A stretch of DNA of 64,000 nt from Paragorgia papillata (Eukaryota > Cnidaria > Anthozoa > Scleralcyonacea > Coralliidae). The first letter of the stretch is position 1. Every line of letters begins with the position of its first letter. Shown piece after piece: positions 34,926 to 47,427 of the stretch. A program made the position numbers and the translations under genes. Under the pieces are notes generated by a model. That model saw only the letters and a program-made list of their open reading frames with translations, had not been told where the DNA came from and made no database searches. The stretch covers positions 1,571,501 through 1,635,500 of the forward strand of contig JAWNZC010000353.1 of assembly GCA_035771165.1 (NCBI GenBank), in the 5' to 3' direction.

Positions 34926-36132
34926 GGGAAAAGTGTCTTTGGGAAATATAAAGACAAATCGAATCGAAATAGCAATCAAATAGCATCAGGTATTACAATC
35001 TTCCACATTATTACCCAGGGTTCCAGAGGTTTCAGTGTTTCAGATAATAATTAATAATTAAATGTAACTTTAATTTGTTCATTTTAACAAATTTTAATGA
35101 AAATTTAGCTTCGCGTTTACGCGGTTATAATTTGTATTTTACGAATTAACATTTAATGATATTTGAAACCTTAATATTGTGTATGCACTATAACTGTCAA
35201 AATACCCGCAAAGCGGACTGCCACATCATAAAATCCGTCTGCGGCAAATGTTGAGAATTTGTCTGCTGCGCTATGATTTGTTCAATTTCAGCAGCGTTGA
35301 AAGCGCTTCGATGTCAACGGTAATGTCCATCGAAGCCCTGAAAAAGTCGTTGTTTACTCGTCTTGACTGCGGTTAAATCATGTTTAAACGTCCTTAGTTG
35401 AAAGAGTGGTTGCTAAAGATGTCTCTTCATCGATGCTAACGAAATCGATACAGTATTTGCCGAATTAAAATAGGTTTACGAATCAACGCAAATGCCTCCT
35501 GGCGTTCGTTAAATATTGCATGTCGATTAATTTTACTGCAGAATGCAGTTGAAAGGTCGTCTTCGGTCTAAATTTGTACCCTATTCGGTGGTCAACCTAT
35601 CGAAGGTCATTTGCCCAAAACTACATGGAATTTCATCAGTCAAGCTCGACAGATCGGGTACCACAAGCTCGACCAATTTGAAATGTGATCCCTAAACTGT
35701 GAAGGTGTCCAGCTTCAACAAATACACCAAATTTTATTTTTTTCTGAAATATTCTTCTAGTTTTTTATGCATAATACTTAATACCAAACATCTAAGCTTT
35801 CATTAATAATCAGATGTTGTTTTCTTCATTGTTATCTGTCTGACTATACGTTTCGAAACCATGCATTTGGTAGCCATGATGAAACTGATACATTTGTGAA
35901 AAGCCGCAAGTATATTTCCAGGCTGTCGTCTTGAGTCGTTTAGTCATTTTGCCTTGAAAGTATGTTGATTCGGTGACAAAAATATTGCTTTAAGTCATGT
36001 AAAAAAAAAATACCTTTGGATGTGGAAGTGATTCGAGAATTTGGTACCGTAAGACGATGCTTGCGCTACAAACATTTGCCGCAGACCGGTAAAATTGTTG
36101 CCTAAAAAAGGTTGCTTAAACAACAGACTTAC

Positions 36133-36354
36133 AACACTCTTCCTCATCTGAACCATCTTCACAGTCTTTTTTACCGTCACATGATTTTCTGAGAGGAATA
36201 CACTCCTCAGAGCGTTTGCATTTGTACCTTCCGAAACACTTGCAATTCCTTTCATCTGATCCATCCAAACAATCGCGATCTCCATTGCAAGCAGAAGATA
36301 ATTTAATACACTGCCCATTGTTACAAGGGAAATCCGCACGTGTACACAGATAAC
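36133..36354 (-). CDS. exon with two tandem LDL-receptor class A modules (partial gene)
   Basis: This 222-base exon is bounded by an acceptor ending CTGCAG (read AACCTGCAA on the plus strand) and a GTAAGT donor, phase 1 at both ends. The 73 codons encode two complete LDLa modules without a spacer. The first has Cys residues around DFPCNNGQC and ends DRDCLDGSDERNC. The second, starting CKCFGRYKC, ends GKKDCEDGSDEEEC. Both calcium cages (D/N-G-x-x-D-C-x-D-G-S-D-E) are intact. This is the most 5' exon recognised. No signal peptide or start codon was found above it, so upstream exons are either unrecognised or beyond 64 kb. Confidence 0.92.
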
Positions 36355-38457
36355 CTGCAATATAAAGTTTAAAAAAAATAGAATTTGTAAAATTTATATC
36401 TTATTTACTATGCAAGTAAAGTTTATAACTCGCAGGTAAATTATATAACTCAACTATCATGCTTTTTTACTCGGCCAGCTACCTGTAGTATGTCGAATAT
36501 AACTATGCATGGGATTTGGCTTTTGGGGGGGGGGATCTAACGATTTTACATTTTTGCACATTTTACTTCTGGTCAGATCGCTATTGAGCGTACTTCGATG
36601 AATGAATAGAAGATATTCCGTTGTTTTCAAGTATATCTGTAATCAACTATTAAGCAAGTTACTTAGAAACCTACTAACACTTCGACTAAAGGCAAAACAG
36701 AGTTGGTCCAAAAAAAATCGTGCGCGAAACGTCACATGCTACAATTTCGTAGAGACTACGAAAGCCTAGGAAAGGCCATAGTTAATATCGCTGGAAGTCA
36801 TTTTGCAACGGGTTTATTGTGTTAATGAATCTGCGTGAAAAGTTTTCTTGAGATCGGGAATGAGAGAAACACAAAGAAGGTTTGCTCGATCATGAAGACA
36901 GAATGGAAAAGTTGCAAAGGACACGAGAATATGCGACTGTGTTTACAGGTACATTTAATGCCCAAGGAAGCTTGACCTAAACTGAGATGCTGTACAAGAA
37001 ACAAACGTATACGTATTGTTTTAGCGTTAATTTCCGAGTAACGGCTTGCTGCTTATATATTAACTACTATATATATATATCGCTATATATATATTAACTA
37101 CTTAATAACCGAGAGTGAGGTGTTTAAGGTAAAATATCAAACTGAGGTCTTGTTGTATTGACGAGGTTAATACGCTATATAACGAGGTTAATACGTTCAA
37201 GGCCAGGGTTTTGGATTTTACCGTAAAGCTAGAGCGAACGTTAACGGTCGAGGTTATTAAGAAGTTTATTATATAATTAGGGTACTTTTTATACAAAATC
37301 AATATTGTATTTCTTGGTCTTCGCTTCCTTTAACTTCGTCAAAACACCGGTCTAGCGTTATTTTCCTGCTGTTTCTTTCACGTCTGCATACTAGAATTTA
37401 CTTTTGTAATTTTTATCGTCATTTTCTTATTTTCTTTTTGTCGTTTAGCAGCAATAACTCAAGGCAAATGATTTTTTCTGGCTTGGTATATGCACCAAAG
37501 TATGAAGAATACGAATATGATGATAAAAATTTGAAGCAAACCGTACTTTTTGTTGATTTCGGAATTTTTTAACGAAGTATTCTAAAGAAAGTTGTGTTGT
37601 ACAAAGAGTCTGGCACTAGCAAGTTTGTGACGTAAACAGTTCAACCTGGACGGTTGAAATTATAAGAAAAGCTGAATTATAATGAATATAACTTGTGCAA
37701 GTTTCCAACCACACATGTATTAAAGCATTTGACACTTTTAGAATGTGTTTACTTTAATAAGTCATAAAATCGTTCCTCCGTTTACGTCACACACTTGCCA
37801 GTGCCAGACTTTTTATACAACACCGATTTTTATAAAAATACTTCAAAATTCGTCGATTCAACATCCCAAAATCAACGAAAAAAGATTTCAATTAATATTT
37901 TTTTTCATTATATTCGGATTCTTCGTGCTTTAATACATACGAAAAGTGAACAATGTAATTTGCTTTGAGTTGACTTAAAACTGACGACTCTCTAACCCTA
38001 AATTTCATCCAAACCCCCGTCATAAACGATAGCTTTCCGACTGATTTCGAAGTTCACAGCTACGTCATTATCAAAAGGCACTCGAATTTTATCCTTACAA
38101 GGACTAGAAACAATGTTTGATATATATCCCTTAGCCAACACTTGTGTGACATGTAGGTGTACAGAGCATGCGCACAGCAAACTTTAACAAACTAAGCGTT
38201 CTTTTCAAGGAACCGTAAGAGAAATTGATAGAGACACTTTATATTTTTATCTTAAACCGTGTTTGGTGGAATATTGAGAGATTTGAACAGTCTAAATGGC
38301 TGAATTGGCTTAGATGATTACTCTGGTGAAACTTGGATATTATTTTAATATGCTTTGAATATTATATTAGGTTCAGAACTTAATTATTCAAACAAAGCCA
38401 GCACAGATTTATTGCTAAATAGGCCCTCGTCTATATTAGTCGAGGAGGAGAAGCGAG
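36355..38457. other. no gene recognised
   Basis: No further LDLa or MAM exon could be seen upstream of 36354. Contains a G run (36527-36534), a short AT-rich patch near 37068, and an unassigned open frame at 37998-38180 (minus) without a domain. Confidence 0.5.
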
Positions 38458-39254
38458 AAAACGTCGACCACGTAGCAACCCCACTACACAATATTTTTAA
38501 CTTCAGATTATAATAGGCTGATACCCATAGAACATTGCTAGGTCAGTCGTACTCATGAGTTGTGGGGTCAGTGGCCTGCTACATAGAGGGGGTGGGTGGT
38601 CCTTTAGTTGATAGACTTAAAGTGCACATGAAATGAAAATTAAGGTTGTCTTGTTTGAAAGAACACTTAAAATGATAGAGTAACATCTTTTGCAGTTTTT
38701 CGTTTCCTTGCTTCGTTGTTGAGATATTTCAGTTTGTTTGAAATGTAAATTAAACAACTTGACGTCACATGTGCATAATGAGTTATCAGAGAAGGCTATA
38801 TATCTTTGCTATTATCCAACATAATCACTTGAAAATTCTACATATGGCGTCTAACCCCAACACGCACATACCTCCTTCGAATAAAGTTTGGTTTGATAAT
38901 AGCAAAGATATATAACCTTCTCTGATAACTCATTATGCACATGTGACGTCAAGTAGTTTAATTTACATTTCAAACAAACTGAAATATCTCAACAACGAAG
39001 CAAGGAAACGAAAATCTGCAAAATATGTTACTCTGTTATTTTAAGTGTTCTTTCAAATAAGACAAACTTAATTTTCGTTTCATGTGCACTTTAAGTCTAT
39101 CAATGTATGGACCACCCACCCCCTCTATGTAGCAGGCCACTAACCCCACAATTTGTGACTACGACTGACCTAGCAATGTTCTATGGGTATCAGCCTATTA
39201 ATCTATTATAATCTGGAGTCAAAACTATTGTGTGGTGCTACGTGGTCGACGTTT
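38458..39254. mobile_element. foldback element with ~365-bp arms
   Basis: AAACGTCGACCACGTAGCA at the left is mirrored by the right end. The arms pair almost throughout, for example TATCAGAGAAGG with CCTTCTCTGATA and GGGGGTGGGTGGTCC with GGACCACCCACCCCC. They leave a loop of about 70 bases (38823-38893). No transposase. Confidence 0.93.
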
Positions 39255-39858
39255 ATTTTGAGCACGTGTATTTTGCATAATTCAAATCTTTCAGTTTAAA
39301 AATCAATGCTAATATTAATACTAGTTTATAAAGAAATCGAGAAGTCGTGAGACGAACTTACGATTCTTGATGAGGAATTAATTCGAAATATTATTATATA
39401 CAATCACATCTTTATCGTTTCACCTTAAAACTTCTCTTGATAAACATAGAGAATTGTTCAACAGCCTAAGTGGCCGAATGGATAGACTAGGTATTCAACA
39501 CGTTTATGATGAATTGAGTTCCATAGGCGTACGGACACAAATTTATAGGGGGGGGGAAGAAAATTTTGCCCGACTGAAACGGAAATTGTCCGACTAAAAA
39601 TGGTGACGTCATGGGTGGAGCAAAGAGTTCCACCCGCTTCACCCGCCGCAGAACCCCTCTTCCCTATACTACCGCGTTTTTAAACTATGATTGGAAATGA
39701 GCTTGTTAGGCAAATATGCTATGTTTAAATATTTTAGGCGGCTTTTATGCTAATATGCCCCTGGCTGGAGAACTACGCTATTGCTGTGTCGCTAGAGTTC
39801 AGCGATACATTTGCGATATTACCAAGACTTGTTCCTGTCACACTGGGCTAACAGGCAC

Positions 39859-40471
39859 CAAATTCGATCATTACAAAAAATTTTTTTCAATATTCATCGA
39901 ATGGGAATAAAATTTGGCAAGGTGATGGAGTGCCTTTTCCTGATTAATTCTGCCTTTTTCATTTTTCATATTTAACGGTTTTTGGCGGGAAAATGACGTA
40001 ACTAACATGGGAGTTAAAACTGGCTTTAAATTTTTTACCCTTTTTTTTCACTGATTTAAAAGAAAATAGCATGCAGAGTTTTAAACTGAAATCATAAATC
40101 TAATACCTTTAGCCGATCACGAGATATTGACATTTCAAATTTCCCGCCATTTTGTTACTATTTTTAGATTTTTCGCAAAAGTTAATGTGCAATATTTTTT
40201 TATTGGATAAAGATATTTAAGTTTTTATTACAGTTTTGTACCCTTTCTGTCTCTTTCTTTCAAATGAAGTAATAAAATTTGGAAAACATTAAAAACTAGC
40301 TTTAATTGACTGTTTTGTGACGTCATTTTCCCGCTAAAACCCGTTATATTTGAAAAACTGAACCCACAGAATTAAGCAGAAAAAAGCACTCGATTATCTT
40401 GCCAAGTTTTATTGCCATCCGATAAATAATGAAAAATTTTTTTTTTGACATATTTGAAATGATCGAATTTT
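39859..40471. mobile_element. foldback element with ~150-bp arms
   Basis: AATTCGATCATT at the left is mirrored by GATCGAATTTT at the right. Inner blocks TTGGCAAGGTGATGGAGTGC and, inverted, TTGGCAAGATAATCGAGTGC, plus GGGAAAATGACGT, pair with about 80 per cent identity. Confidence 0.8.
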
Positions 40472-41026
40472 GAGTCTATTATCCCTGCGTGGTACTATCA
40501 CTGTATTGCTGAAGCCTACAAAAGCGTTTGGGAGAAACGATTGCTGCTATACCTTGTTCTTGCGGAACTCTATAACAACAACGGGGCAGTATTATCCAGG
40601 GATTCCAGGCATAAATTTGTTCATTATTATTTATAGAGTCACGTTGGGGTTTTATGTATAATTCAATACATCTATGCTGATTGGTTTTGTTTTAATTTTA
40701 GTAGAGATTGCATCATGTTTTATGTGCGACCAGATTTTGTTTGCTTATTGAACGAATACATTAATTATTAGGTTTTGTGGTTTCGACTCGGCCAAGTTTC
40801 TTTTGATAAGTCGTTACGTCTAGGCGGTATAAATGCCGTGTCACAAATTCCGCGTGACCTGCGCTGGTATAAATGTAGCTTTTGACATTTTTATTTATTA
40901 GTCGCTATATACGACTCAAGAAGTGCCAGAATTTGTTTTCTAGTACAGTACATATAACAGTTAAACATGTTTGAACAAAATAATAAAAAGTTTTCATTGA
41001 CACATGTAAATTAACCAACTGGGCTA

Positions 41027-41218
41027 GTTAACACACCGTATTCATAAAGTGGCAGCCAATTTATGATTTCTTATATGCATTTAAGTTAGCCTTCCCTCCC
41101 TCGTTCATGTATAATACTTATTTTCAATTATAAACACAAGAACGAGGTTCGAAAGGCTAATTTAAATACACATAAAAGAATATAGATTGGAGTCATCTTT
41201 ATGAATACGGTGTATTAA
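41027..41218. mobile_element. foldback element, family A
   Basis: ACACCGTATTCATAAAG at the left and its inverse CTTTATGAATACGGTGT at the right bound a 190-base element with an inner GGCTAATTTAAATACACATA arm. Related to 13959-14139. Confidence 0.85.
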
Positions 41219-41302
41219 GCCAACACAACTCTGAAACAAAAAAATTATAAGCATGGTTCCAATATAATACATGCATGTACTTTTATTATAATGCATTGAA
41301 AA

Positions 41303-41790
41303 ATGACGAAACTGTTTTTGGCAACTGACCACCATGTTTGGTATTACGAAGTATCATTTATAACGCTAAAGGACCATAAGGAAAATTTTCAAAATAAACA
41401 GAAATGTAGGCTCACCAACCCAGCTAAGAGCAATTTAGGCCTAGTGAGCAAGCGAATCCTTGAGAACATTGATAGCAAAGTTAGATCCTACACAAAAGCT
41501 AACCAATGGAGAAACTCAACCGCCGCCATGGAGTTGTTCAAGAACCTGAGGAACAAGCCAGCACTATCCTTCGTAATATTTGACATCGTGGATTTCTACC
41601 CTTCTATTACCGAGAGCCTTCTCCTACAAGAATTCGAATATGCCAGCCAATTCACCGACATCTCCGAGCAAGACAAAAATATCATCATGCGCCAGGAAGT
41701 CCCTACTGTTTGACAATAACAAGCCCTGGTGCAAGAAGAACAAGACGCCTGGTCAGGCGTTCACTCGGGCTACTGCAAAATCACAGTGCT
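41303..41790 (+). pseudogene. Penelope-like RT fragment
   Basis: This is a 136-residue frame with FITLKDHKENF near residue 20, CRLTNPAKSNLGLVSK near 36 and FDIVDFYPSITESLL near 93. This spacing fits RT fingers and the block A aspartate of Penelope-like elements. The frame changes near 41690; a W-C-K-K-N segment continues in the next frame to 41790. Blocks B to E and the rest of the palm are missing here. Confidence 0.7.
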
Positions 41791-41977
41791 ATATATAGTA
41801 TAGGTGATGTCACATGCAGTGCTAAGATCTAAAGTCTATTAAACACATTGGTCACAGACAAAAGTCAAAACACAATCCAATTCTCCGATAGAAAACACAA
41901 CTTGCAATAACAAAACACGATTGCCTGTATTTATTAACGTATTTCCTTCAGGTATTAAATATCAACACAACTATAAA

Positions 41978-42100
41978 CGGCGCGTGCGATTGTAAGTGTA
42001 TATAATATCAAGATACTTGCCAGCGACATTACTGCCCAACAACTATGTCTGTAAACACACAGAACACATCCGAGACGAGAAAGACTTGATCAGACATCAA
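41978..42100. repeat. direct repeat flanking the LINE, left copy
   Basis: CGATTGTAAG, ATCAAGATACTTGCCAGCGA and ACATCCGAGACGAGAAAG blocks recur at 45228-45345 in the same order with few changes. It is too long for a LINE target-site duplication, so it may be a terminal repeat of another element or a duplicated segment. Confidence 0.8.
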
Positions 42101-42179
42101 GAAAGCAAAGAAAGAAAGTATTATTTCCACACATGTACAGCGTTCAAATATATGTCAAATATATGTTTAATTTATGCTT

Positions 42180-44360
42180 CTAGAAAACATTGCAGCCCAT
42201 GCAGATCTAATCCCAAAATTATTCAAAATCGTTATTACAAACATTTCAATATTGACAATTTTAAGCGAGATATTGATTTAGCTGCTTGGCAGTCAATAAT
42301 ATCAGTCACTGATCCTATTAAGGCTTGCATGGGATCTTTGGAAATCCACATTTCTTCATATTGCGGACTTACATGCTCCGATTAAAAAAAGGCGAGTTAG
42401 GACTGCTTGTGCACCCTGGCTAACTACTGAGATCAAACACTTAATGTGGGAGAGAGATCGATTGAAACGAATTGCTGTAGTAACCAACGAGGAATCCGCT
42501 TGGTTTAGTTTCAAAAATCTTAAAAATCAAGTTAACTTTAAAATTAGAGAAAACAAGATCCAATATTACAACTCGTTTTTTAATGATAATCTTGGTCAGT
42601 GCAAGAATACCTGGAAAGGTATTAATTCTATATTATCTAAGAATAAAAACGTTACTCATACGGAGAAGGTTTTGATTGATGATATTGAAATCAATGACCC
42701 GGTGGAGGTTAGCAATGCTTTCAATAAACACTTCACTGGTATCGGACCAAAATTGGCGGCCAAAATTCCAGCCAATCTGAACATAAACTATGATCATATT
42801 CTTAAACCCGAAAATGAATTTGAACTACGGGTAGTGAGCAATTTAGAAGTTTCAAAATTAGTTGATAAACTATCAACGCGTAAAGCCAATGGTCTAGATA
42901 ACATTCCAGCTTGTTTATTGAAAGCAAGTGCACCAACCACGATAGGCTCGCTGACGTATATTATTAATTTAGTAATCCACACTGGCACTATTCAGCCCGA
43001 CTGGAAAAGAGCTAGGGTAACTCCTATTCATAAAGAAGATTGTAAAATGGATCCCAATAATTATAGGCCTATATCTGTGCTATCAGTGATTGCAAAAAAT
43101 CTTCGAAAAAGTGATTTTTGATCAAACCTACGATTTCCTGAGTAATAATAAACTTCTTTCGGATTCACAATCCGGGTTTAGGCCTTTGCACTCCACTTTA
43201 ACAGCACTACTAGATATTACTGATAAATGGTATACCAATATGGACAATGGATTGATCAATGCTATACTTTTCATCGATTTGAAAAAGGCATTTGATACCA
43301 TTGACCATGATTATTCTTTTAAATAAATTATCTCGATACGGTTTCAAAAATAAGGCCATTGAACTTTTCCTTAACTATTTAACTGAGCGTACTCAAATAA
43401 CTTTTGTAAATAATATTCCGTCTGATAGCGCTGATATAACATGTGGAGTTCCTCAAGGATCTATTTTAGGACCATTATTATTCTTACTATACATTAATGA
43501 CTTACCAAATTGCAATTTGATATCTGATGGTCATCTATATGCTGATGATACTAGTTCGACATACGCGGATAAAGACATTAATCAACTTTTCTCCGTTATG
43601 GATAATGACTTACATACAGTTAAAAACTGGCTCAACATGAACAAACTCAGTTTAAACGCACTTAAAACAAAATGTATGTTCATCGCTACTCGACACAAAC
43701 TAGCTACCTTACCAAATCAACCTGATGTTGCCATCGATGGCAAACAAATTGAACGAGTAAAGACGTATAAATGTTTAGGTTTGGAGCTTGATTAGTGTTT
43801 GATGTGCATGGGATGATCATATTTCGAAGATTACTTCAAAAGTGGCCAAAGTAATTGGAGTACTAAGGAGATTAAAATCATTTCTCCCACGTCCAATCCT
43901 AATCTTAATCTATAAATCCTTAATTCAACCACATTTCGACTATTGTAGCAGTGTCTGGGGTAACTTAGGTAAAGGTCTGGGAGAAAAACTCCAACAATTA
44001 CAAAATAGGGCCGCTCGTATTCGGCCTATCAATGGATCTGATTATAGTGTTCGGTCACATGAAGTTCTGACCGAATTAAATTGGCCCAATCTAGAAGAAA
44101 GACGGTCTCAGCAATTCAAAACGCTCATGTATAAAACAATCAATAAAATGGCACCAGAATATCTTTCTAATAAATTTACTTCGGTTAATTCGGTTCATAG
44201 TCATAATTCACGAGGTTCAGATTCTAAACTATTTGTTCCGAGACCTTTAACTGAGGCACTCAAGAAAAGCTTTACATATCGAGGAACTGTTCTGTGGAAT
44301 AGCTTACCTGTGGAGGCAATTAATGCTAAATCAATTGCTGAATATAAATCATTTATTTAA
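42180..44360 (+). pseudogene. LINE polyprotein: linker, RT and C-terminal domain
   Basis: In order: linker helix region (42200-42700), K-A-N-G-L-D-N-I-P (42890), NNYRPISVLSV (43060), SGFRPLHST, FIDLKKAFDTIDH (block A, 43275), CGVPQGSILGPLLF (block B, 43445), HLYADDT (block C, 43535), then the C-terminal domain with LIQPHFDYCSSVWG (43920), a N-R-A-A-R-I motif and G-T-V-L-W-N-S-L-P near the end. Frame changes lie near 42325, 43098 and 43310, and a stop at 43793-43795 interrupts the C-terminal part. All catalytic motifs are readable but no single frame covers them. Confidence 0.9.
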
Positions 44361-44443
44361 TATTACTAACCTTAACGTGAATGTGTATAATATTTTTAAT
44401 TAATTATAAATTATGTAATATTTTTATTAGTTATCTTGTATTA

Positions 44444-45055
44444 GGGGGCGATTACATGGACCGGGCTGGCCCGGTTAACCGGGCTAGCCCGCTTTATATA
44501 TAAAACACATGTTGTTTTAACATTTCGATTACATGGCAAGCGGGCTAGCCCGGTTTGCCGGGATCCCGCTTGTCGCAACCGGGCTAGCCCGGTTAACCGG
44601 GATGAAAATGTCCATGTAATCGTTTTCAGCCCGGCAAACCGGGCTGAAAAAACTGTTGAACTCGCTTCGATACGCGTTCGTTTGCTTGACTGTGTGAATA
44701 AATAGTGCTGAAAGGAACTGAAATAGAACATCAACGTTGTTTGTGTGTTTTGTGATCAAAGCGAAGATTTAATAAATTAATTAGTCTTCGTGAAGACGCT
44801 TTCCTGGGTTAGCTAAGACTTTAACAATCTTTTTAGTAACGATGGGCTTACAAAATAAATAATAGACTAATTAGTGTAAAACTGAAGTAAAACTAACGTA
44901 GCTTTGCCCTTATTTACTTGATAATTGCGAATTTCGGCCTGAAATCATCCCGGCTTACCGGGCTAACCCGCTCTATGTAATCGTTTTGTAAACTCATCCC
45001 GGTTAACCGGGCTAGCCCGGTTAACCGGGCCAGCCCGGTCCATGTAATCGCCCCC
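44444..45055. mobile_element. 612-bp Harbinger-like MITE with TTA duplication
   Basis: Perfect inverted ends GGGGGCGATTACATGG continue into CCGGGCTGGCCCGG and AACCGGGCTAGCCCG. Both sides are flanked by TTA (44441-44443 and 45056-45058), the target size of PIF/Harbinger elements. Further copies of the CCCGGTTAACCGGG palindrome occur inside (about 44540-44645 and 44950-45030). It lies in the 3' untranslated region of the LINE. Confidence 0.88.
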
Positions 45056-45227
45056 TTAGTTAGTTAGTTAAAACACGGCTCCAGGGAAGAGCACATTATG
45101 TGAATTGGACTCCGTGTTCTAAATAAAGTCTTAATAATAATAATAAATAATAATGTCACGTCTCTTCGCCTTTAATATTACACAGCTTCATGTTTACCTA
45201 GAAAGTGTCACCTGCAAGTTCACTTAA

Positions 45228-45345
45228 TCAACGGCGTGTGCGATTGTAAGCGTATATAATAATATCAAGATACTTGCCAGCGACATTACTGCCCAATAAC
45301 TATGTCTGTGAACATAACACACAAAACACATCCGAGACGAGAAAG
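45228..45345. repeat. direct repeat flanking the LINE, right copy
   Basis: Partner of 41978-42100. Confidence 0.8.
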
Positions 45346-45619
45346 GGCACTCACTCACTCAGTCGAAAAGAAAGAAAACACATGCAATTGCAGTCATGCA
45401 TTGGTCAGTGGTCACATGCCTCATTTTAGCAAAGCTTATTGGTCAATATCGCCAGCGGCCGCGCGGAGGACTGATAACGCGGCACAAAAAAATAAAAATA
45501 AAAATAATCGCGAAACCTAGACTCGTCTACCATAGGTAGCCCGAGTAATAATGCTAATATGTTCGACGTTGCTATGGGCAGCTTCGACGGTGCAGACCTT
45601 TGCGAACTCGTCGGCCTCC

Positions 45620-46657
45620 TCATCTTCAACAAGTTAAATATCTGAGTTCAATAATGAAGACATTGGTCTGTACAGATATGATGTATTGGCTGCGTTCAGA
45701 AATATGGGCCCAAGATCCGCTGATAACCTAAGAAAGCGCATTACAAAATATTTCGACACACTTGGCTTAAAAATCACAATCCAATCTAACTTGAAAATCG
45801 TGAACTACCTCGACGTTACATTCAACCTGCCCAACGATTCTTACTATCCTTACAGAAAGCCCGACATCCCGCCGATGTATATCAATGTTCATTCAAACCA
45901 TCCGCCATCAATCATTAGGCAAGTCCCTGACTCCATCAGTAAACGAATCTCTATCTTATCGTGCAACATTGATGAATCAATAAAGCAGCCCCTTTATACA
46001 ACGAAGCACTAAAAAAAACGGATTCAACGATCAGATCAGCTACACAAGCCCAGACCATCGACAGCAGCCAAAGAACAACAGACAACGAAAAGTCATCTGG
46101 TTCAACCCCCCATATTCCAAAAACGTTCACACAAATGTTGGCAAATTAAACCTTCTTACACTTAATCACGAAACATTTTCCCACCGGACACGCACTCCAC
46201 AAGATCTTTAACAGGAGAAACACAAAGGTCAGTTATAGTTGCTTGGGCAACATGTCTAGTATTATAAAACACCACAACAGAAAAGTCCTTGGCCACAATG
46301 ACCATACCACAGCGCCGACCAAAGAATGCAACTGAAGAAAAAGGAATGAATGCCCCCTTAATGGCGCGTGCTAAGAACAACCACAAGTCGTCATTCAAGC
46401 CCAAGAAGCATGCAACGAAAACAGCACTCTCCAAATACATCTGGGATTTAAAAGAGAAGCACTGCGCTTATTCTATCAATTGGTCAATTTTAAAATATGC
46501 AAAACCGTGTAATAGTGGCAGTAATTCATGCACTTTATGCACTGAAAAACTTTGCATTCTGAACGCCGACAAACGATTCCTTTTAAATAAAAGATCTGAC
46601 CTTATATCTAAATGTAGACACGACAATAAATTTTATGTAGATAGCCTTAGGTTTTAG
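45620..46657 (+). pseudogene. Penelope-like C-terminal region (RT thumb and GIY-YIG end)
   Basis: Frame 45686-46012 contains RKRITKYFDTLGLKITIQ, NYLDVTFNL and Y-R-K-P, the region after the RT active site in Penelope-like elements. A broken stretch (46015-46288) follows. Frame 46289-46657 carries TALSKYIWDLKEKH, INWSI, a C-x-L-C-T-E-K-L motif and LLNKRSDLISKCRH, which match the end of the GIY-YIG nuclease. Several frame changes and stops. Confidence 0.72.
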
Positions 46658-46734
46658 GTGCTTAACCCATGTTCTTAGGCAGACACTTTTAGTCTGATGA
46701 TCGCCTTGAGCGTGAAACTCGAGTAAATGTTTTA

Positions 46735-47110
46735 ACTGTAATCCAAAAACTCATTAATAATTCATGAGGAAAACACAAAGGAAAATCATGACCGTGACGT
46801 GTCTCTATATGTGATAGAGACACGCTCACTATTTTCCATAAACTTTTTCTTCGATATTGCGGCTCAGACAACTACAATTTTCAAAATTGATTTCTATATG
46901 TACTATTTAAAACACGTTCTGCGAGTGTTTTGAATGGCTTAAAAAACGATCACCATTTGGTAAGTTCGTTGGCGTAGTAATTTTGAAAAATAACGTTGTC
47001 TAAGGCGAGAAAATCAAAGCTAAAGTTTATGTAAATCAGGAGAAAATTTTATCAGATATAAAACCACGATACGGTTATGATTTTTCTTTGTGTTTTCCTC
47101 ATGAATTATT
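46735..47110. mobile_element. foldback element with ~50-bp arms
   Basis: AAAACTCATTAATAATTCAT with GAGGAAAACACAAAG at the left is mirrored at 47060-47112. A related, decayed block lies at about 1045-1240. The interior contains ACATAAACTTTAGCTTTG-type sequence shared with that block in inverted or direct form. Confidence 0.7.
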
Positions 47111-47427
47111 AACGAGTTTTTTAAATGAGCTTATTATATGGATAGATTTTGAAGCCATTTCAAACATTCGCACCACGTGTTTTACCAGATCTAAAACACT
47201 GCTGCTCATGTTTTAAATAGTACATAAACCATTTTTAACCATAACTATATCTTTGCTCCACGTCTTAACTGTGTTGAGCTCCCTTCCTGATTAAGTGAAC
47301 ACCCATTTGACTATTGCGTCAAATTTACTCTCGCGCTAAATCGACTCTCGTATATATATATTCAAACAAACAAAGTGTTGTTCGCGAAATGTCGAAAAGT
47401 GCTCAATACCGTAAAGATAGAGCGAAT

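Larger units (their letters stand above)
42178..45153 (+). mobile_element. 5'-truncated non-LTR retrotransposon with AT-rich tail
   Basis: Coding starts within the linker (RKHCSPCRSNPKIIQNRYYK at 42180) and continues through the RT and a C-terminal domain to a stop at 44360. An untranslated 3' region follows, interrupted by a MITE (44444-45055), then AATAAA and a (TAA)n tail. No endonuclease is present. Clade not assigned, but the C-terminal architecture is common in cnidarian LINEs of the Jockey/CR1 type. Confidence 0.85.
41303..46657 (+). mobile_element. Penelope-like element split by later insertions
   Basis: An RT fragment at 41303-41790 and a C-terminal segment at 45620-46657, both on the plus strand, look like the two ends of one Penelope-like element. 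The first has FDIVDFYPSI (RT block A), and the second ends in the conserved region after a GIY-YIG nuclease. The 3.8 kb between them is a different retrotransposon plus duplicated flanking DNA. Confidence 0.65.

Noticed and set aside
37998..38180. 60-codon minus frame as an upstream exon of the MAM/LDLa gene
   Set aside because: No LDLa or MAM signature and no phase-compatible splice sites that I could support.
39460..39525. tRNA-like A-box (GTGGCCGAATGG) as a possible tRNA gene or SINE head
   Set aside because: No acceptable B-box at the right distance and no cloverleaf could be drawn. Only a weak relic is possible.
42794..42988. Minus-strand frame inside the LINE
   Set aside because: Shadow of the plus-strand polyprotein.
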